Assembly (NCBI GenBank): GCA_050084985.1
Contig: JBITNC010000001.1
Coordinates: 9,486,001-9,550,000 of the forward strand
Direction of reading: 5' to 3'
Source of the DNA: Nageia nagi
Lineage: Eukaryota > Pinophyta
DNA: 64,000 nucleotides
Shown: positions 48,701 to 60,099 of the stretch, piece after piece
Layout of the letters: the number at the start of each line of letters is the position of its first letter
How positions within the stretch are numbered: the first letter of the stretch is position 1
Position numbers and translations under genes: made by a program
Notes under the pieces: generated by a model
Told to the model about the DNA's origin: nothing
The model's input: the letters and a program-made list of their open reading frames with translations, nothing else
The model's database searches: none

Positions 48701-48719
48701 TTTTTATGATGAGTTGGCA

Positions 48720-49379
48720 CATCCTAGCATAGCATTCGATGAGCTAGCACATTGACCTAATAGGGTAAGGCATAGTCATTATAGTGGGTTAGGTAGTGGG
48801 TAGGTAGTGGCTCAAGTAGTGAGTTAGGTGGTGATGATTAGTAAGGTGGTGGTATATTCTATAGGTACTGAGTCTAGATCAAGCAATGATTTTGATATTA
48901 AGGAATAGTAGTTATACTATCATTTTATACTCATGATGTATACAATACCATTATATCATTTTTGAGATATCATGTGGATGTATTGACACAAATGTGCATA
49001 TTATTTTGATGTATTTTATGTATAGATGTATATCATTTTGGTGTATTTGAACATCTATATGTATGTTATTTTGACATATTTTGATGTGGATATTATCATG
49101 ATTTTATTGATCCGTATTTTGGCATATATAATTTAGCATAATTTAGTGTATTTTTACCCATTTTTATCATATTTTTATGTAATATTATTGGTATATTATT
49201 ATGGCATACAATTGGCATATGATCACATATTGAAATAGGTGCAGCATATGATTCGCATATTATTTTTTTGTATGATTAATGAAATTGGCATATTATTTTG
49301 ATGTACTATTGGCATTTTAATGGAATTGGAAATAATAATATTAAATATTACAAATGGATTTTTTTTAATAACTTTTAAC
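48720..49379. other. AT-rich stretch with 'tattttgatgtat' words
   Basis: Loose repetition of 'ttttgatgtatttt' and 'ggcatatta' from 48,960 to 49,320. No coding content was seen. Confidence 0.45.
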
Positions 49380-49725
49380 AAAAATAATGTAGTTTTGGAC
49401 ACAATAAGTGATGTAATGCAAGAAAAATTGATGCAAAAAAAGACCCCTTTGGATGCAAAAAAGGATCCAATTTTTGACCCCTTTTGATGCAAATAAAGGA
49501 TGTAAAAAAAGACACCTTAAGATGCAAATTTAGACACATTCAAATGCAAAAAAAGATGCAAAAAGTGGCTTTATAGATGATAAAAGTGCTCCAAAAAGGA
49601 TGCAAAATATGATGCAACTTCTAACATGTCAATTTACATCGAAAATTACATCTGAAAAATGGGAAAAAAAAAAACAAAGTGCACCAATGCAAAAAAGGAT
49701 TCAAATCAAGTTTAATTTAGTAGTG
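49380..49725. repeat. Right terminal and subterminal repeats of element A
   Basis: Many 'gatgcaaaaaagga' words in tandem and 'agatgcaaatttagacac' near 49,519, ending in 'aatttagtagtg' at 49,725, the reverse complement of CACTACTAAATT. Followed by CTT, which matches the trinucleotide before the left end. Confidence 0.5.
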
Positions 49726-49944
49726 CTTATAGTTTTACCAACCTAACTTATTTTAACACTTGAGTAGTATACATTTTAGGAAAATTTAAAACTTTTCTTC
49801 ACATTGATCACATTAATAAGATTTAATCAATTTGTGAAATTGTAAAAAAATATAACCACATCACATTTCATGATAAAGTAATTATGAATACAAGTTTCTT
49901 GATGCACATTTGTAAAGTTATAAAAAAGATAATAATGTAAATTC

Positions 49945-51330
49945 TTAACCCTAAACCCTAAACATTAAACCCTAGTAGTCCTTATACCTTATACCCTAAA
50001 CCTATATTTGAAACCTAAACCCTAAATATTTAACACTAAACATTAAATATTAAATTCTAAACCTCATACTATAAACCTTAAACCCTAAACCCTAAATATT
50101 AGATATTAAACCCTAAACCTTATACTCTAAACTTTAAACTTAAACCTTAAACCTCTATTATTAACCCTAAACCCTAATATTGAACCTAAACCTTAAATCT
50201 TAAATTTAATCCTAAATCATATACCTTAAACCCTACACCCTAAACTATTATCTTGAACCTTTAACCCTAAATTTAATCCTAAATATTAAATATTAAACCC
50301 TAAACTTATATTAAACCTTAAATCCTTAACCTTTAAATTTTTATCCTTAAACCCATTAAATACTTAAACCTAAACCTTATCTTGAATCCTAAATTTTAAA
50401 TTTTAACCCTAAACATTTAAAACATTAACCCAATTCTTTAACCCTTAAACTATTAAATTGTAAATCTTTAAATCCTAAATCTTTAATCATAAATCTACTA
50501 TCTTTAACCCTAAATCTTAAGTTGTAAACTCTAAACCTAAATATTAAACTATAGACTTAACCTAACTTTTAAACTCTAAACCTAAAATTAACTTAAAACT
50601 AAACCTAACCTAAACTCCTAAACCTAAACTAATATTTAAAATCAAACCTAAACCCTTACTTTAAACTAACCTAAATCCTAAACCTATATCTTTAACCTTA
50701 AATCTTAAAATCTTTAAGTGTAAATATTGAACCTTAAAATATTTAACCATAAATAAAAAATCATATACCCTAAACCCTAAATCTTTAACCCTAAATATTA
50801 AACATTATACCCTTTTCTTTAACCCTAAACCTTAAATTGTAAACCTTAAATCCTAAATATTTAAGCATAAATCTTATACCCTAAATCCTAAATTTTAAAC
50901 TCTTTACCCTATACCTTATACCATATACCCTAAACCCTAAACCTATATCTTGAACCCTAAACCCTAAAGGTACACTAAATATTTAACCATAAACATTAAA
51001 CCCTAAAGCCTATACTCTAAACCCTAAACCTATCCCTATATCTATATCTTGAACCATAAACCCTAAACCTTCAATTTTTAACACTAAACATTAAACATTA
51101 TACCCCCTTATTTAACCTTAAATATTTAACCCTAAACATTAAACCCTAAACCCTAAATCATAAATAGTAAATTCTAAATCTTTAATCATAAATATTTCTT
51201 TAAATCATAAACTATATACCCTAAACCCTAAATATTAAACCTTAACCCCCAACCATATACTATAAACCCTAAATTATAACCCTAATCCTTAAACCATAAT
51301 ATTCATAAACCCTAAAATATTAAGCCCCTA
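49945..51330. repeat. Long degenerate telomere-like tract (CCCTAAA type)
   Basis: About 1.4 kb of 'accctaaacccta', 'aaatattaaaccc', 'ttgaaccctaaacc' and variants, on average close to the 7-bp plant telomere unit. It lies directly upstream of the SET gene of copy B. Confidence 0.85.
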
Positions 51331-51429
51331 AGTCATCATTTTTATTTCTAATTGAACATTTTCTAAATAAATTTAATTATAAAGTAGGCAAGTGAATCCA
51401 TTGCATCAATATAATCATTGGCTTTTATC

Positions 51430-52960
51430 ATTATGTAGATTCATAGGAGTAGTGATGTAAAATCTAATAATGAGGAGTTATCACCATTTTGTCCCCCATA
51501 TGATGGAGGATGTGTCAACTGATTTAGATAAGGATGGGATTATACCATCATTGAGTTCCAATGATACTAGGATCGATGAGGATGAGGTATATGCATTTCA
51601 TTAATTTGCATACAAATTTCATTAAAAATATAATATTTTATTTAAATAATATGTAATGTTTAACTAGTTTCTTTTTATATGGATAATGTTATAGGAAGAC
51701 AACTCCATTCATGGTGATGACCCATATTTACCATCTTAATATGATGAAGACATTGAGGTAATTAGTATTTAATTATGTTTTGGTTTTTTATATTACCATC
51801 AAATTCTATTAATATTTCTTATTTATATTGATGTTTTAATAATTATACCCAACATTGATAATTCTTATTAAAAATTCTTAAGTCAACAAGGGAAAGAGAT
51901 AGCATAGCCATAAAGTTATTTCCAACAAGATATGCTTTCTCAGGATATGAACCAATGGTTGATCATGAGATAATAAGATTATGTGGGTATTCAAATTGTG
52001 AGGGGTAGAGAATGGCAATAAAGGGAAGTTGTATAAATACATTATTATGATGTTGATGGCCTACCAAAGATAGAGGGTGCAATACCTCCTATATTATGCA
52101 AAAACCCCTTTGTTCTAGTTGAATCTACTATATGTTTTGAATATCTAAAAGAGAATGTTTAATTAAAAACATGACTTAGAGACTCATTAAATGAAAATTA
52201 GGAACCAATTAATCTACCTATTGTAAGAATGAGATATCAAGAACAACTTCAAATATCCTTTGCATGTACTTGTGAAAAATAGGAGCTAGTTGAGCTACCA
52301 TTTGAGAGTGTTGGTGCTTTAGATTTGTCATCTAATGAATTAAAATTATATAGGCCTAAATAAGAATATCAAGCATATGGTGCATGGCCTAAATAATGTT
52401 CTTTTTTAAGAGTGTATGATCCAATCATTTATTATAATAAATCATATGTGATCAAACCTTCTAAAATTTTATAGAATGGTGGTATGGGATTGCACATATT
52501 ATCACATATGAAAGTTCATTTAGGTATAATAAGTCCACCATTGATACCATTTTGTGGGCCAACTTATACTCATCAAGAATGGATAATATTGACTACTTCT
52601 TTGTTCAGTATGTCTACATATAGTATGTGTAGAAATTTCTTAATAGTTGTAGGTAATGATCATAACTACATTAATGGTCAACCTATGCTACATGGAAATA
52701 TTGCAAGATACATAAAAAATTCCAAAGGTAATGGATTTCTAGTGAATTATGAAATTCATAAATTTCCACATGAAAAAGAAGAATTCATGAGTAAAAAAGC
52801 AAACAATTATATGTGTTGTTCCCATTGTAAATCGTAGATCTGGAGACAAGCTATTAGTGTATTATAACTTTAGAATACTTATTCCTCCACATAAGAAGCA
52901 TTTGGAGTTATGAGATCCAAATGTAATAATTAAACCAAGATCAATGCATCAAGATAAATG
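51430..52960 (+). pseudogene. SET-domain gene of CACTA copy B
   Basis: Exon-like blocks are RSSDVKSNNEELSP with SSNDTRIDEDE (to donor 51,587), EDNSIHGDDPYLPS (51,695-51,757), and from 51,883 STRERDSIAIKLFPTRYAFS and VDHEIIRLCGYSNCEG. After stops, the SET domain runs from about 52,475: GGMGLHILSHMKV, IISPPLIPFCGPTYTHQEW (the 'GxGLF...I...Y.G' start), TYSMCRNF, NYINGQPMLHGNIARYI (core), NSKGNGFLVNYEIHKF, then after a frame break SGDKLLVYYNFRI (52,845-52,885), the 'GxELLxxYxF' end. The order matches copy A. Stops and a frameshift near 52,820 inactivate it. Substrate and role are unknown; I infer histone-lysine methyltransferase ancestry. Confidence 0.65.
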
Positions 52961-53269
52961 AGCTAGTTCTAGTAATAATTAAATAACATTATAGTAGGAA
53001 GTTATGACTTGTTAAACATGTTATTTTATATCTACAAAACTACAAGAGTATTGTTATTGTTAAAGTTATTGATAGTTACTTGTTGGATATTATAAACAAT
53101 GACATAATTATGGATAGTGGCTATTTTTCCTTAGCAAATATTTGTTGTTGAAAAATATGATGCATTTGTTCACCTAATAATCATGGATAGTGGATATTGA
53201 AAAATGTGATGTATTTATTCACCTAATTATAACAATATTATGATAAACTTAATTGTAACCACACCTTAA

Positions 53270-53273
<4 letters not shown>

Positions 53274-53341
<68 letters not shown>

Positions 53342-53360
53342 GAGAGATAGATAGATAGAT
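53274..53360. repeat. Compound microsatellite (TA)n(AG)n(GATA)n
   Basis: About 50 bp of TA, then about 18 bp of AG, then 'gatagatagata', inside element B between the SET gene and the transposase. Confidence 0.95.
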
Positions 53361-53599
53361 ACTACACTTGTGAAAAAATAACATCACTATTTACTTTTAT
53401 ATTATGATATACTTGTTCATGATTTGTAATAAATAATTCATTGATAGGCACATCAGTAATTACCAAATAATCATGACCACTACACAAGATCATTTGAACA
53501 TCCACCAATTATGCATCAAAAAAATACAAATTAGAGGTAAAGGAAGAGACTACATGAATTATTAAGTGTTAAGTATTATACTTGTTTCTAACAAACCCA

Positions 53600-55250
53600 A
53601 ATCCAATAGCTCTTATATCATGAAGAAATAGAGGATATTAATGATCATCAAGAACAAAGTGCACTAAATGATTTAATTGAATTGACATTCTATCCAGATG
53701 ATGATTCTCATCATGCATATGATAATGATGTCTTGTAAAGTGAAAACTTGTATAGTGCTTCCAAAACCCTTCTATATAAAGGAGAACATTTGACCATGTT
53801 ATCAACAACTCTACTTTTGATAAATTTAAAAGCCAAACATGGGTGGTCAGATAGAAGTTTCACTAATCTTCTTTAATATGTATTTTTTTTATTTTTCATT
53901 AATATTTTATTATGTTATATTTTTTTTGAAATCTAATATATAAATTATAATGACATTTAATATATATAACCTATTATTTGACATAACAATTTTATTGTTA
54001 TTTATGGTATTATAGGTTACTAAAAATGAAGGTTCTTCCATATGATAATGTCCTCCCTACTTCATGCTGAAATACATGTGAAATTTTGAAGGATGTAGGT
54101 GTAGAGTTTCATTAGTACCATGCTTGTATTAATGATTGCATATTGTATAGAGGACCATATGCAACTTTGAGCACATGTCCAAAGTGTAAAGCAAATAGGT
54201 ACCTAGAAGGAAAAAAAGGAAAAACCATTCCTCAAAAGATTGTTCACCATATGCCAATCATTAATAGGTTGATTTGAATGTTTTGGTATAATTAACTTAC
54301 ACATTATATATATTGGCATGCAACACATAGATGTGCATATGATGTATTGTGTACTCCTATAGATAGTAGAGCAATGAGACATATAGAGGATACATGGTCA
54401 GATAAATTTCAACATGAACCTAGGAGTGTAAGATTGGGTTTATAAATTTATGGTGTTAATCCATTTTTCAAATAATTATCTACTTATTCATTGTGTCCTA
54501 TTGTTATAGTAAACTATAACTCACCTCCATGGATGTATATAAAAAAGGAACATTTGATGTTGACTCTTATAGTTCCTAGAAAACATTAGGTGAAAAATAT
54601 GGATGTCTACCATGAACTATTAATTGATGAATTGATGCAGTTATAGAATATAATTCATAGTGTGATTGATATAAGTATACCTATCCAATAAAGGTCATTC
54701 ATACTACATGGCATACTATGTTAGACTATACAAGAATTTTTAGGACTTATTGTTTATTCAATTAAGTGTATTATATACAACCTTTATTACATATGCCTTG
54801 TATAAGAAATAAACCTCATAGTAAATATTTAATTTTCTCTTACTCGATGATAATGATTTATAAATTTTTTTTTTAAAGGCTTCAAACAAAATGTTATCAT
54901 GCTTTCCCATGGTGTATAGAAAACCTCATAGCAAGGTATTTGAGTGTGATAAAGAAGATGGAATACCTTGTAAATAGAAAATATTTACCAATGGATCATG
55001 AATTTTGTGGATGTAAGTCATCATAGTTTTATGGTAAGTTTGATTACACCCCACTCCCAATTTTGTAACTCCTAATGATTGGTTAGAAAAGTACTAGTAA
55101 AGTGAAGACATATGTTGGGGAAGGTTTGATGAGGAATAATGGGATGAATACCTAGATGATTTTATTGTTCACAAAGATGATTTACCCAAAGGTGAATTTT
55201 ATCAAAGTATATCATTATGTTTACTTATTATAAAAAAAACACATTTATAA
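53600..55250 (+). pseudogene. CACTA transposase (Transposase_21 type), copy B
   Basis: Plus-strand fragments in order: HEEIEDINDHQEQSALNDLI near 53,617-53,680, LYSASKTLLYKGEHLTMLST and NLKAKHGWSDRSFTNLL (53,750-53,875), after an intron-like gap KMKVLPYDNVLP, YHACINDCILYRGPYATLST and CPKCKANRYLEGKKGK (54,115-54,220). Then come AYDVLCTPIDSRAMRHIEDT (54,336-54,395), GVNPFFK, YSLCPIVIVNYNSPPWMYIK (54,485-54,545), KNMDVYHELLIDELMQL, and YRKPHSKVFECDKEDGIPC (54,915-54,975). This is the canonical plant CACTA transposase order, including the 'WPVxLVxYNLPPW' core. Many stops are TAG or TAA where glutamine is expected. Confidence 0.85.
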
Positions 55251-55309
55251 TATTCCAATTTCATTACTTCACTAATTAATGATTAACTTTATACATATTT
55301 TGTAGGCAT

Positions 55310-56400
55310 GAAAATATTATCAATATTTTAAAACTTCCATATTGGAAGCACTTGTTAATGTCACATTTAATGGATCCAGATGCATATTGTAAAGAATGTT
55401 GCATCTTCTTTTTATCAGTATACAACAACTACATAATATGATATTATTAATATAATAAATGAATTAAGAGACACCAATACAAAGCATGCCTTATGGATAT
55501 TAGATAGAATAAAAAGAGCACCTACTCACTTACCATGGATAATATCTAAAGAAAAAGTGAACATGGTACATAATGTTATTAAAACCATTAGAAAACCAAC
55601 TCAGTATGGATCATCTCTACGAAAAGCATTCACTACTAATGGTAAAATAACATTATTAAAATCTCATGATTACCATAATTTCTTGAAGGTATTCTCATAT
55701 TATATATCTATAAAAATTATTTTTTTAGTATCAATATATATGTTTTCAAAATATAATGATTAATAACACTTGCATAATACAAAACTTTATGTATAACATA
55801 TTTTTCCACTTGCAATTCATGGATATATGAATTTACCTCTAGATCTAAAAAAGCCAATTGGTTGATAATCAGTATTTCTAAGGTATGTCATGTTATGGTA
55901 CTGCTCTATGAAAAAATAGTATGTGTTAAATTATTTTTGTTTTCTAAGTTTTCTATATATCAATTTTGCATACATTTGATGATATTATATTTTTATCAAT
56001 AGGTGGATAACTAGAAAGGATATACATGTGAGTGAAATACTTTGATGGCACAAAGAAATTGCTAAAATTGTATGTACCTTTGAAAAGAAAATGCCTACTA
56101 TATTTATGGAAATATAAGTTCACATATTGATCCACTTAATAGATGATATAGAAATAGCAGGTGTTATAAGTGCTAGAAGCATATTTTTTGTGGAAGGATT
56201 TTTAAAAGTACTAAAAGCATTTGGTAGAAAAAAATCACAACTAGAAGGATCAATGGGTGAGGAATACATTGTATAAGAATATTTTTTTATGCATATGAGT
56301 ATATTTCTCAAATCCATCCTTTTGCACCAAATATGTAGCAAGCAAACAAAGAAAAAAAAATTTGAAGGAGAGATTTTGGAATATAATGGGACAAATTATA
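55310..56400 (+). pseudogene. CACTA transposase DUF4218 segment, copy B
   Basis: Begins ILKLPYWKHLLMSHLMDP near 55,325-55,380. Next is TIRKPTQYGSSLRKAFTTNG and SHDYHNFLKV (55,587-55,690). After an intron-like gap (55,690-56,000) come WHKEIAKIVCTFEKKMPTIF, VHILIHLIDDIEIAGVISAR and EGFLKVLKAFGRKKSQLEG (56,045-56,250). One stop replaces the Gln of the 'FxDIQVHLxIHL' motif. Same layout as copy A. Confidence 0.85.
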
Positions 56401-56479
56401 CTATTAAAGGTATTAACAATATTAAAGATAATACTGATTTATAATAATATATATAACATGCATTTTGGATTTCATTTAA

Positions 56480-57470
56480 TCAATAGTTACTAATTCATGT
56501 CTATTATGTCATCGTGATTTTAAAAATTATCAGGAGTTTGAATCTATAAACTAGTTTGTCATGATGAATATAGAATATTGCAAGGAGTGGATTGAATTGT
56601 ACAAAAGTAAAAGAATTGACTTGCAAAAGAACATAACTTATTTTGTAGACAAAATCCAAGATCGGGTACACTTATACCTACATATCTAAGAGATGAAAAT
56701 TGGCCAACAAAGCATCCAAGGTCATGGTTGAGGGAAGTAATTGATGAGAAAGAAAGACAAGGAGATGAGAATATAAATGAAGATGTTCAAAATATAGCCA
56801 TTGGATGCAATAAAAATGTAATTATTATTAATTTATTTATGTGCATTTAATTTTTGATATTTTTTATAAGAGAATGATATTTTATATAAATATAATGATT
56901 GTACTAATAATATTTTTTATGTAAATATTTGCAGGCATTGGTTTTCTTTTCAATGTGGGTATGTGGTGGTCAACACTTTAGAATTAAAAATATCAATCAA
57001 AATAGAGTGACATTTGACTACAAAGTGATGGTTGATTTTGACCAAGCAAGTCATGCAAGTACAAAAGATAAAAACTTGATAGAAGGAACATTACAATATG
57101 TTGAAAAACTTTAACAAATAATTCATTTGAATTATAGGCCATTCTAGTTCATAGTATTAATATGTAAATGGTTTGACACACTTAATAGAAGAATAATCAT
57201 ATTTTAATATTGAATACTTTGTAATCAACTCCACAAAATATTTAGCTAAAGATAAAAACCCTTATTTTTTACCATAACATTGTAGTTAAGTATTTTTTTT
57301 TATCTAGATGTAGAGGATGAGACAATGTGGTTTGTAATTAATGTTGATCCTAAAGGAAAACATATTGTATTTTATCCTGATGAAGATGATATAAATGACA
57401 ATAAAATGATTCATAAATATGTTTTATATTTTTATGAATATTATGAAAACTAAATGATTTATATCATTTA
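56480..57470 (+). pseudogene. CACTA transposase C-terminal part with DUF4216, copy B
   Basis: Carries DENWPTKHPRSWLREVIDEK and NIAIGCNKN (56,693-56,820). After an intron-like gap comes an open piece (56,929-57,112) with FFSMWVCGGQHFRI, VTFDYKVMVDFDQASHAS and EGTLQYVEKL. Following a stop, CKWFDTLNRR lies near 57,155-57,190 and DVEDETMWFVINVDPKGKHI at 57,307-57,366. These match the DUF4216 pattern and copy A block by block. Confidence 0.75.
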
Positions 57471-57679
57471 TATTATATAGACATATTGAAAGGTTTTATA
57501 TGCATCTGAAATTTATAAATATTCTAATTAAAATATGTGGGTGTGTGAAAAATGATGGGTTTAGTACATGTCAAAAAAGTGGTTCTTAAGTTGGATGGAT
57601 TCTTTATTTTAAGATTTCCAATTAATTTTTTTATTTTAAGATACTTGGAGATGATATTGCATCATCTACACATGATGTA

Positions 57680-57940
57680 AGTTTAACTCACCATCAAAAA
57701 TATCATCAAAATATAGAAATTATATATTTTCACACATAGCATCATACAAAAGGTCTGAAATACAATAAATTTTATGTTGGAAATAGCATTGGACATAACA
57801 TTAGGCGTAGCATCAGGAAGCAAAAAAATAATTACTAAAATCAAGCCCTTGACATGGCCTAATGTAAATAACATCAGAAAATAAAAAAATAAAAATTTAT
57901 GACATTATTTACAACACCTAATGACCATTTTCTAGTAGTT
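57680..57940. repeat. Subterminal repeats and probable right end of element B
   Basis: Words such as 'gacataacattaggcgtagcatcagg' in part (57,791-57,817), 'aacatcagaaaataaaaaaat' in part and 'acacctaatgacc' precede 'ttttctagtag'. The terminus is degraded and no target duplication could be matched. Confidence 0.45.
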
Positions 57941-57949
57941 ATCACAAAC

Positions 57950-58548
57950 ATTAATTGACACGACTCAAGATAAAAGTGACTAACTTTATACTAGGTTTAA
58001 CAAATAAAACATAGGATTAACTTTGATAAAAGGAAAGACAGAATCAAATATTTGATAGTTGATAATGAATGAGGGTATTATAAGTGATAACATATAATGA
58101 TAAATAATAAACATAATATAATTTATTATTATTTCTTTAGAACCTAACAGAATTGAAAGGGAGTTTTACCCTAAATACCAAAGGAAATACTAAAATACGA
58201 AATAACCAACAAATTTGAAAGGCAACAAGTAAAGCAATTATAATATTACACTTAGATTAACAACAAGATAACATAATAGAATGACTTTACTAATAGTAAT
58301 ATGAATTATAGGCCACTTTTAGGGGGCTTCATTCTTACAACTCAAAAGATAATCGATTTTACAAGATGAGTCTCTTTACCCCTCTTAAAAATATTTATAT
58401 ACTTCTTATTCTAACCATAATTGGTGATTTAATTAAAAATGGTGATTCACCTTATAAAAATATAATGGTTTGTATCATTAGTTGATATAATTCATTAATT
58501 AAAATAACTACTAATCATAATTAAATGTTAAGATGTGGGATCCTAACA
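57950..58548 (-). repeat. Probable 3' LTR of the chromovirus, partial
   Basis: Immediately downstream of the chromodomain, the minus strand reads TGTTAGGATCCCACATC from 58,548, a typical LTR opening after an 'aagatgggtaaca' polypurine-like tract. The distal end was not defined and no second LTR copy is in the window. Confidence 0.45.
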
Positions 58549-58569
58549 TGTTACCCATCTTAGAAAAGA

Positions 58570-58760
58570 CCTTTGTTCTCAAAGCTAAAAATTTGGAAAA
58601 TTTTACTAAATTTGATGTGTTGTCTTCCAAGTTGCATCTTCTAGTGTTAAGCCATGATATTGGATGAAGACCTTAGTGATGGTATGATTATGAAGCTTAT
58701 GGGTGCATTGTTTTAAAATTTCTTTAGGTTCCAGCTTGATGGAACCCTCATCTATGAATT
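58570..58760 (-). pseudogene. Chromodomain of the chromovirus integrase
   Basis: The minus strand reads DEGSIKLEPKEILKQCTHKL, then TITKVFIQYHGLTLEDATWK, matching the 'IxxYLVKWKGxPxEDATWE' chromodomain core. A broken tail (NFPNF, EQRSF) follows. Chromodomains at the integrase C-terminus direct insertion to heterochromatin by binding methylated histone H3. The aromatic-cage tryptophans of 'VKWKG' have become YH here. Confidence 0.7.
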
Positions 58761-60030
58761 ATGGTAAGATTTTTTTAGCCTAAGCCTACAATACCAACAC
58801 CTTGTTAAGACATGAGACATGAAATATTGTGTGAACTTTATAGGAGGTTAGTAAGTCCAACTTGTATTTTGTAGGTCCAATGCGTTGGAGAATTTTTAAG
58901 GCCCATAAAAGTTTGGTGCCAATTTCTAAGACCATTTATTCTTAAGATATTTTAGATGATATGGTTGAAGTTATAGAAAGACCATATCCCCTTCTTAGAA
59001 TTATCACTCAAATAATTGTTGATCAGCTTATTATTTTATGTGATGTTGAGTAGTATGCAAATTCTCATAAAGAAGATAAAGGATATCCACCTAAGTGGTC
59101 AATTCTATATGAACCACCTAAATATTAATGGTTCTTGGAACATAAAATGATATGACAGGTGGTACCTATGCATACAAATCTTCATAGGGGTCATTTTGAT
59201 AGTAGTGTTATATGAAGTGTCATACCACCATTCTACCAAGCGTATCCACTTTACCCAATGAACTAATTGTGTAGAGTTGAAGAAACATAAATAAGTTTCC
59301 AAATACTTATTAACATTTTCAATCTTACCATCAGTCTAGGGATAATATCTAAAACTTATGTTGAGTTGGATTCCTTTAAATTTAAATAATTCCTTCTATA
59401 AATTGATGGTGAAGGTTAGGTCCTAATCATTATGGTATATGGCATACCATGAAGCTTGAAAATATTATCAATGAAAAGTTGATACATATTAATAGCTTTG
59501 AATAAATGATATAGGGAACCAAAATGTGCATACTTGGATAACCTATTAACCAACATCATAATAATAAATTTTTTATTAGGTTTCAAAATATGTTCACTAA
59601 AATCAAGTGAAATATCATTCCAAGTGTGAGTAAGGATTGGAAGAGGCTAAAGCAATCATGGAGTGTTGGTGGTATCTCTCTTCTAGCATTAATAGATATC
59701 ATATTTAAAAAAAAAAATCTTGATATCTTGTTTCATAAATGTCTAGTAAAATGATGTAGCCACTTTTTTGTAAGTATCAAGAAACCTTGAATGTTCTATG
59801 GATGATGCAACATGTAGCTCCTTGAGTATCATCTCCTAATATGCAAACATGGAAGATAGCACAATGTGACCCCTTGAATCATAAGATTTAATATTACCAA
59901 GTGAAATTTGGATGGTTGGTAGGGTCAATTTAAATTTAAGTGATTAATATCTAAGTAGATTCATCTTTGACCCACTCTTGTTTAACTTGCTCTATCTAGA
60001 TAGGAATTGTTGATGGCATTGTTGGAGAGC
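58761..60030 (-). pseudogene. Integrase of the chromovirus
   Basis: Minus-strand fragments: KFIIMMLVNRLSKYAHFGSL near 59,520-59,580 (matching 'VVVDRLSKYAHF' with Asp changed to Asn), AINMYQLFIDNIFKLHGMPY near 59,440-59,500, ETYLCFFNSTQLVHWVKWI and EWWYDTSYNTTIKMTP near 59,180-59,302. The last is the conserved 'WAEWWYNTxYHxxxxMTPF' block. Many stops are present. Confidence 0.75.
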
Positions 60031-60099
60031 TATCGGTTCTTCAAATTTCCATGAAAGGGTATCAACTACCATATTTTATTGATCCTTTTAGTACATAAT

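Larger units (their letters stand above)
34771..49725 (-). mobile_element. Putative CACTA transposon A (~15 kb) with SET and transposase genes
   Basis: Left end CACTACAACC at 34,771; right end reads CACTACTAAA inward from 49,725. Both are flanked by the trinucleotide CTT (34,768-34,770 and 49,726-49,728), fitting the 3-bp duplication of CACTA elements. Both ends carry subterminal repeats containing GATGCAAATTT(G/A)GACA. The minus strand holds a SET-domain gene and a CACTA transposase; the plus strand holds a multi-exon relic near the right end. Terminal identity beyond the first 6-7 bases is weak, so the exact limits are tentative. The presence of a CACTA element is certain from its transposase. 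Confidence 0.5.
51430..57940 (+). mobile_element. CACTA transposon B with SET and transposase genes
   Basis: Plus-strand element with the same order as element A: SET gene, Transposase_21 region, DUF4218, DUF4216. Its right end is probably 'ccattttctagtag' at 57,924-57,937, which read inward is CTACTAGAAAATGG, close to the common CACTACTAGAAA terminus with its first bases degraded. A cluster of 'catagcatca', 'aacatcag' and 'acattagg' words precedes it. The left end was not found; the element may be truncated or begin before the telomere-like tract. Protein parts of A and B are similar but clearly diverged. Confidence 0.65.

Noticed and set aside
46987-49725. A separate 2.7-kb CACTA element starting at CACTACTAAAC (46,987)
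   Set aside because: The start shares 11 bases with the right end, but its flanking trinucleotide (cat) does not match ctt and no subterminal repeats follow it; the 34,771 end fits better.
57683-57874. 63-codon minus-strand frame near the end of element B
   Set aside because: It lies in the subterminal repeat region of the transposon and has no recognisable domain.
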